From positions 1-37,226 of the forward strand of contig DATFCQ010000343.1 of assembly GCA_035252905.1 (NCBI GenBank): 37,226 nt of DNA, read 5' to 3'. Source of the DNA: AP-15 sp035252905. Lineage in GTDB: Bacteria; Pseudomonadota; Alphaproteobacteria; ATCC43930; CGMCC-115725. Under the pieces are notes generated by a model. It was not told where the DNA came from, did not search any database, and saw only the letters and a list, made by a program, of their open reading frames with translations. A program made the position numbers and the translations under genes. Position 1 is the first letter of the stretch; each line of letters starts with the position of its first letter. Positions 34,397-37,226 of this stretch are shown here, piece after piece.

Positions 34397-35170
34397 TTAG
34401 CCAGGTTCGGCGCGGCGGCGCGGGCCGGCAAGGGCGGTGACGACGCCGTGCAGGGTGCGGATCTCCTGTTCGGTGCACTGCGCGCGCTGAAATAGGCTCC
34501 TGAGATTGCGCACCATCACCGGCCGCTTGTCGCGGTCGCGCAGAAAGCCGGAAATTTCCAGCGCCTCTTCGAGATGATCGAAGAAATTCAGCAGCTCCTC
34601 CTTGGCCGCCGGCCGGCTCTTGCCGGTGCGCAGCCGTTCGGGCGGCGAGGAAACCGCCGCGGTGAACCACTCGTAGCCGACGATCAGGACCGCCTGGGCG
34701 AGGTTCAAGGACGAGAAGGCCGGGTTCAGCGGCACGGTCAAAACCGTGTCGGCGAGCGCGACGTCGTCGTTGACGAGCCCGGTGCGCTCCGGCCCGAACA
34801 ACACGCCGCACGGCGCGCCCGCAGCGATATGCCCGTGCATTTCGAGGGCGGCCTGGCGCGGCGTCACCTGGCGCCGCACCATGTGGCGGTCGCGCGCGGT
34901 CGTCGCATAAAGACGGGCGAGGCCGGCGACCGCTGCCGCGGTGTCGGGGAACAGCCGCGCCTTCTCCAATACCCGATCGGCGCCGCTCGCCGCGCTCTGC
35001 GCCTTTGGCGAGGGCCAGCCCTCGCGCGGGCGCACCAGCCGCAGATCGTCGAGCCCGCAATTCATCATCGCCCGCGCCGCGGTGCCGATATTCTCGCCGA
35101 GCTGCGGCTCGACCAGGATGATCGCGGGGCCGCCCGTCACCGCTTCCCGGCGGCGATCGGTCCCGGCCAT
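34397..35170 (-). CDS. trmJ: TrmJ-family tRNA/rRNA 2'-O-methyltransferase
   Basis: A 257-residue SPOUT (trefoil-knot) RNA ribose methyltransferase. The motifs are IILVEPQLGENIGTAARAMM (motif 1), VLFGPERTGLVNDDVALAD (motif 2) and VPLNPAFSSLNLAQAVLIVG (motif 3, SAM-binding knot). A C-terminal helical extension follows. TrmJ methylates position 32 of tRNAs; related LasT-like proteins are less certain, so the symbol is a best guess. ATG 35170 has AAGGAG six bases upstream; an in-frame GTG at 35176 abuts that site and is rejected. It starts 2 bases past the cysS stop and converges with the peptidase gene. Part of the TPR-cysS-trmJ operon. Confidence 0.88.
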   Translation of the reverse strand: MAGTDRRREAVTGGPAIILVEPQLGENIGTAARAMMNCGLDDLRLVRPREGWPSPKAQSAASGADRVLEKARLFPDTAAAVAGLARLYATTARDRHMVRRQVTPRQAALEMHGHIAAGAPCGVLFGPERTGLVNDDVALADTVLTVPLNPAFSSLNLAQAVLIVGYEWFTAAVSSPPERLRTGKSRPAAKEELLNFFDHLEEALEISGFLRDRDKRPVMVRNLRSLFQRAQCTEQEIRTLHGVVTALAGPRRRAEPG

Positions 35171-35172
35171 GC

Positions 35173-36630
35173 TCACTCCTTCCGCCAGCTCGTCGTGCCG
35201 TCCGGCTTGTCTTCGAGCACGATCCCCTCTGTCGCCAGTTCGGCGCGGATGCGGTCGGCTTCGGCGTAGCGGCGCTGGCGCCGCATCTCCATGCGCGCGG
35301 CGATGCGCTTTTCGATCCGCTCCTTTTCGGGTTCCAAGAGGCTCGGTTGCGCCCTCCCTCCTGATCCGGCCGTGATTCTTCCTTGAAGGGGGAGGATGGG
35401 TGCCGTGCCCTGCAGCCAGTCGAGCGGGTTCTGGGCGAGCAGCCCCATCAGCCGGCCGCCCTGTTCGAGCGCAGTCTGCAGGGCCGAGCGCTCGGCGTCG
35501 GAACTCGTGCGGTTGATCCGCGCCGTCAATTCGTGCAGTTCGGAGAGCGCGAGCGGCGTGTTCAGATCGTCTTCGAGCGCTGCGCGCACCGGCGCGAGCG
35601 CCTCTTCGGCCTCGCCAAAGCGCTCGAATACAGGGTCGCGCGGCAGGGTCAGCGCGCGGTAGAAGCGGTCGAGGGCAAGGCGCGCCTGGCGCAATTTGTC
35701 GGCCGTCCAGTCGAGCGGGTCGCGATAATGCGTCGACAGCAGCGCGAGACGGATCGCTTCGCCCGGCACCCCCTCATCCAGCACTTCGCGCACGGTGCGG
35801 AAATTGCCGAGCGACTTCGACATCTTGGCGCCGTCGACGGTGAGAAAGCCGTTATGCACCCAGAAGCGCACAAACGGCCTGCCGTCATGCGCACAGGTGC
35901 TCTGCGCCAGTTCGTTCTCATGATGCGGGAAGATCAGGTCGAGGCCGCCGCCGTGAATGTCGAAGCTCTCGCCGAGATGCGCCTCGCTCATCGCCGAGCA
36001 CTCGATGTGCCAACCCGGCCGACCGCGCCCCCACGGGCTGTCCCAGCCCGGCAGGTCCGGCGGGCTCGGCTTCCACAGCACAAAATCGCCGGGATCGCGC
36101 TTGTAGGGCGCGACCTCGACGCGGGCGCCGGCCAGCATCTCCTCGGGGCTGCGCCGCGCCAATTGCCCGTAATCGGGGTCGGAGGCGACCGCGAACAGCA
36201 CGTGGCCCTCGGCCTCGTAGGCGTGGCCTTTGGCGATCAATCGCTCGATCATCGCGATCATCTGCGGGACGTGAGCGGTCGCGCGCGGCTCGACGTCGGG
36301 CGGCAGGGTGTCGAGCGCCGCCAGATCCTCGTGGAACGCCGCGGTCGTGCGCGCCGTCAGTTCCGGGATCGGCTCGCCATTGTCGCGGACGGCGGCGATG
36401 ATCTTGTCGTCAACGTCGGTGATGTTGCGGACATAGCGGACGTGCTCGCGGCCGTAGAGGTCGCGGAGCAGGCGATAGAGCACGTCGAAGACGACAAAGG
36501 CGCGGGCATTGCCGATATGGGCGCGGTCGTAGACGGTCGGTCCGCAGACATAGAGCCTGACGGAAGTGCGCTCGAGCGGCTCGAACCGGTCCTTGCGCCG
36601 CGTCAGCGAATTGTAGAGGACGAGCGACAT
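35173..36630 (-). CDS. cysS: Cysteinyl-tRNA synthetase
   Basis: A 485-residue class I aminoacyl-tRNA synthetase that charges tRNA-Cys. The catalytic motifs are YVCGPTVYDRAHIGNARAF (HIGN, zinc Cys29), HIECSAMSEAHLG, LIFPHHENELAQS (zinc ligands) and the KMSKS loop in GAKMSKSLGNFRT. The anticodon-binding C-terminus ends ADRIRAELATEGIVLEDKPD. About 18 residues near position 410-427 (LPLQGRITAGSGGRAQPSLL) are not typical; they come from a palindromic repeat at 35351-35403, in the linker before the final helices. ATG 36630 is 48 bases after the TPR gene stop; the downstream TrmJ-type gene follows at once. Confidence 0.95.
   Translation of the reverse strand: MSLVLYNSLTRRKDRFEPLERTSVRLYVCGPTVYDRAHIGNARAFVVFDVLYRLLRDLYGREHVRYVRNITDVDDKIIAAVRDNGEPIPELTARTTAAFHEDLAALDTLPPDVEPRATAHVPQMIAMIERLIAKGHAYEAEGHVLFAVASDPDYGQLARRSPEEMLAGARVEVAPYKRDPGDFVLWKPSPPDLPGWDSPWGRGRPGWHIECSAMSEAHLGESFDIHGGGLDLIFPHHENELAQSTCAHDGRPFVRFWVHNGFLTVDGAKMSKSLGNFRTVREVLDEGVPGEAIRLALLSTHYRDPLDWTADKLRQARLALDRFYRALTLPRDPVFERFGEAEEALAPVRAALEDDLNTPLALSELHELTARINRTSSDAERSALQTALEQGGRLMGLLAQNPLDWLQGTAPILPLQGRITAGSGGRAQPSLLEPEKERIEKRIAARMEMRRQRRYAEADRIRAELATEGIVLEDKPDGTTSWRKE
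35351..35403. repeat. Palindromic repeat inside cysS
   Basis: GCCCTCCCTCC on one side and GGGGGAGGATGGGTGC on the other form an imperfect inverted repeat with a CTTCCTTGAAG inner hairpin. It is translated in frame in the linker of cysteinyl-tRNA synthetase. It is similar in style to, but not of the same sequence family as, the repeats inside polA and gltB. Confidence 0.65.
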
Positions 36631-36678
36631 TAGAGACGCCTAGCACCGCCGCGGCGGTCCTGCAACCCCCGGACTGCC

Positions 36679-37226
36679 TCAGGTCCGGCGCTCGCGCCGG
36701 CGTTCCTCCTCTTCGGCCTTGCCGAGAATAGGCCGGGCGGCGTCGAACAGCGCCTTGGCCTCCTGTTCGCGCCCTTCCTCGTGCAGCGCGCGGGCGAGGG
36801 TCAGTTCGGCATAGGCGAGCCGCGGCGTCCCCTTGCCGGCGCCGCGCCGCAATAGGCGGACGGCAAAGCGCAGCGCCGCGGTGGCGGCAGCCGGGCGGCG
36901 GAGGCCGAGATAGGCGAGCCCCAATGCGTGGAAATCGTCGGCGATGAACGGATGCGCCGGGCCGAGCCGGGTCTGATCGGCAAGCGCCGCCCGCTCGATC
37001 AGCGGCAGCGCCTCGGCAAAGCGCCGCTGCCGGACATAAAGGGTGCCGAGCTGCAGCAGGTCGCGCGCCGCCGGCTCGCCCGTATCACGCTCCAGCGCCC
37101 GGCGCAACACGCGCGCACCTTCGGCAAAGCGCCTCTCGGCCGCCAATGCGGCGCCCCAAGCGCGCAGCGCCGCGCCGGATTGCGCGTCGCGGCCTCGGCC
37201 GGTTCCGGCGAGGGCCGCTGCCTGTT
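36679..37226 (-). CDS. TPR-repeat protein (5' end beyond the window)
   Basis: The last ~182 codons of a protein with tandem tetratricopeptide repeats. Typical helices are LQLGTLYVRQRRFAEALPLI and ERAAL, FHALGLAYLGLRRPAAATAAL, and YAELTLARALHEEGREQEAK. A basic/acidic C-terminal end follows (EEEERRRERRT). The frame stays open to the window edge with no convincing start, so the N-terminus lies outside. TPRs mediate protein contacts; no partner can be named. It precedes cysS by 48 bases on the same strand and is probably in its transcript. Confidence 0.8.
   Translation of the reverse strand, partial: QAAALAGTGRGRDAQSGAALRAWGAALAAERRFAEGARVLRRALERDTGEPAARDLLQLGTLYVRQRRFAEALPLIERAALADQTRLGPAHPFIADDFHALGLAYLGLRRPAAATAALRFAVRLLRRGAGKGTPRLAYAELTLARALHEEGREQEAKALFDAARPILGKAEEEERRRERRT

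Overview
The window is GC-rich, densely coding bacterial DNA that looks alphaproteobacterial, most likely Hyphomicrobiales (Rhizobiales). The signs are PtsN (EIIA-Ntr), a class-A small heat-shock gene overlapping a DUF1150 gene with a ROSE-type RNA thermometer in its leader, an NDUFS6-like CHCC zinc-finger gene coupled to polA, a gltD-gltB pair, a perfect EcfG-type general-stress promoter, and several families of short palindromic repeats. No rRNA or species-diagnostic gene is present, so nothing narrower is claimed.

Layout. 0-5 kb: ptsN; then (minus) hsp20 and DUF1150 under a sigma32-like promoter and RNA thermometer; a TIM44-like membrane protein (plus); hemF (minus); and two overlapping glycosyltransferases (minus). 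5-11.7 kb: zinc-finger gene plus polA (minus), a lipoprotein lysophospholipase-like hydrolase (plus), an alpha/beta hydrolase and a metallophosphoesterase (minus), and tRNA-Arg(CCG). 11.67-13.29 kb: a gene-free, AT-richer stretch behind the tRNA holding a large nested palindrome. 13.2-14.5 kb: an EcfG-type promoter drives a 67-aa protein and a membrane-anchored internally repeated protein; a coiled-coil ORF converges on them. 14.7-20.9 kb: NDH-2, GMC oxidoreductase, then DoxX, cupin, SMP-30 lactonase-like and VOC genes, mostly overlapping by 4 bp or closely spaced. 20.9-25.4 kb: LLM oxidoreductase, NTF2-like secreted protein, NHL-repeat protein, then a decay zone with a shredded MFS gene, a small membrane protein and a damaged BrnT/BrnA toxin-antitoxin pair. 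25.4-31.6 kb: gltD-gltB glutamate synthase. 31.7-37.2 kb: a methyltransferase with an apparent ATC start, an SDR protein lacking the usual Tyr, a secreted G1 (glutamic) peptidase, and an operon of TPR protein, cysS and a TrmJ-type RNA methyltransferase.

The most striking theme is repeats. Members of one palindromic family (outer arms CCCTCACCC / GGGTGAGGG) lie in frame inside polA and inside the gltB propeptide, read in the same frame (both give SRIAGEGAE and EAGEG), and a third copy is intergenic. A different palindrome lies in frame in cysS. This resembles the protein-invading Rickettsia palindromic elements. PolA has also lost three of four 3'-5' exonuclease metal ligands. Two intergenic elements of about 230 bp are nested inverted repeats, REP-like units inside longer outer arms, and look like MITEs.
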